From Bacteroidetes/Chlorobi group bacterium ChocPot_Mid (lineage in GTDB: Bacteria; Bacteroidota; Ignavibacteria; Kapaibacteriales; UBA2268): a DNA stretch of 6,910 nt. The notes under the pieces are model-generated. The model worked only from the letters and a program-made list of their open reading frames with translations. It had not been told where the DNA came from and did no database searches. The stretch is taken from assembly GCA_003731675.1 (NCBI GenBank), contig RCNQ01000290.1, forward strand, positions 1-6,910, written 5' to 3'. Below, piece after piece: positions 6,590-6,910 of this stretch; the first letter of the stretch is position 1, and every line of letters starts with the position of its first letter. The position numbers and the translations under genes were made by a program.

Positions 6590-6910
6590 ATGAAAGAGAA
6601 TAATATAATTTAAGAGAAGAGTTTTAAATTTGCTGTCAGGGCAATTAATGCGTATAAGTATATTAAGAAAAATAAAAAGGAATTTGTTTTGAGTAAACAA
6701 TTCTTAAAAAGTTCTACATCCATTGGAGCTAACGTTGAGGAAGCGATAGGAGCACAATCAAAACCGGATTTTTACTCAAAATTAAGTATTGCATACAAAG
6801 AGGCAAGAGAAACCAAATATTGGATAAAGCTAATGAAAGAAACAACATATTTAAGTGAAGCTGAAGCTGACAGCTTGCTTTCTGATGTTGAAGAAATTCT
6901 AAAAATAATT
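6590..6910 (+). pseudogene. Four-helix-bundle protein (23S rRNA intervening-sequence family) with an in-frame stop at codon 8, 3' end outside the window
   Basis: The frame from ATG 6590 reads MKENNII, then TAA (6611-6613), then continues open for 99 codons to the right edge. The whole reads like a normal member of the four-helix-bundle / S23 family (PF05635, usually about 115-125 residues). Hallmarks are EKSFKFAVRAINAYKYI (9-25), FVLSKQFLKSSTSIGANVEEA (32-52) and YKEARETKYW (69-78). From memory of the family, codon 8 is commonly Lys in a KENxIKEKSF-like start, so a single AAA to TAA change would explain it. No ATG or GTG restarts the frame early; TTG at 6689 (codon 34), with AAGGA about six bases upstream, could start a product lacking most of helix 1. 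No second defect is visible, so the break is recent or a sequencing error. Family members sit inside 23S rRNA genes or stand free, and the Avd protein of diversity-generating retroelements is a relative. Function is unclear, and no rRNA or reverse transcriptase is in view. Confidence 0.72.

Noticed and set aside
6590..6910. 23S rRNA intervening sequence or diversity-generating retroelement
   Set aside because: The flanks are a protein gene and a repeat array, not rRNA; no reverse transcriptase or variable/template repeat pair is visible in the window.

Overview
The window suggests an AT-rich bacterium of the Bacteroidota / Ignavibacteria / Kapabacteria part of the FCB group. This is inferred from AT-rich spacers, several starts without a Shine-Dalgarno sequence, two copies of the Bacteroidota-type -7 promoter motif TAnnTTTG, a lipoprotein plus outer-membrane protein pair, and a free-standing four-helix-bundle (23S rRNA intervening-sequence family) gene. 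No rRNA, tRNA, insertion sequence, CRISPR array or phage gene was seen. The placement rests on style, not on a marker gene. No gene-free stretch exceeds 300 bases.

Left part, minus strand (1-4325). In order of transcription: a 685-aa fused ADP-forming acyl-CoA synthetase; a 316-aa PLP-dependent threonine dehydratase / serine racemase; and a zinc/manganese-type ABC transporter made of an ATPase and an ABC-3 permease whose genes overlap by 8 bp. The permease runs off the left edge. The dehydratase makes a 2-oxo acid from serine or threonine. After oxidation to an acyl-CoA by an enzyme not in this window, the synthetase could recover ATP from it, so the pair makes metabolic sense. The metal transporter is probably a separate unit. 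It follows a 75-bp gap that contains a perfect 8-2-8 bp dyad, a candidate operator.

Middle, plus strand (4326-6365). A 142-bp AT-rich divergent region separates the synthetase from a two-gene unit: a lipoprotein with a complete endonuclease/exonuclease/phosphatase (EEP) catalytic domain, and a secreted, probably outer-membrane protein of unknown function. The two are joined by an ATGA start/stop overlap with a strong Shine-Dalgarno sequence.

Right end (6366-6910). Seven bases after the last stop lies an ordered repeat array: 21 heptamers of form AATTAnn (nn = CG, GG or AA), interrupted four times by the hexamer GGATTG or GGATTC. This gives a 34-bp higher-order period (one unit is 41 bp). It is followed after 46 bp by a four-helix-bundle protein gene whose eighth codon is TAA, while the rest of the family-like reading frame stays open to the window edge. 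The array, its end-to-end change in composition and the interrupted gene beside it are the least explained part of the window.
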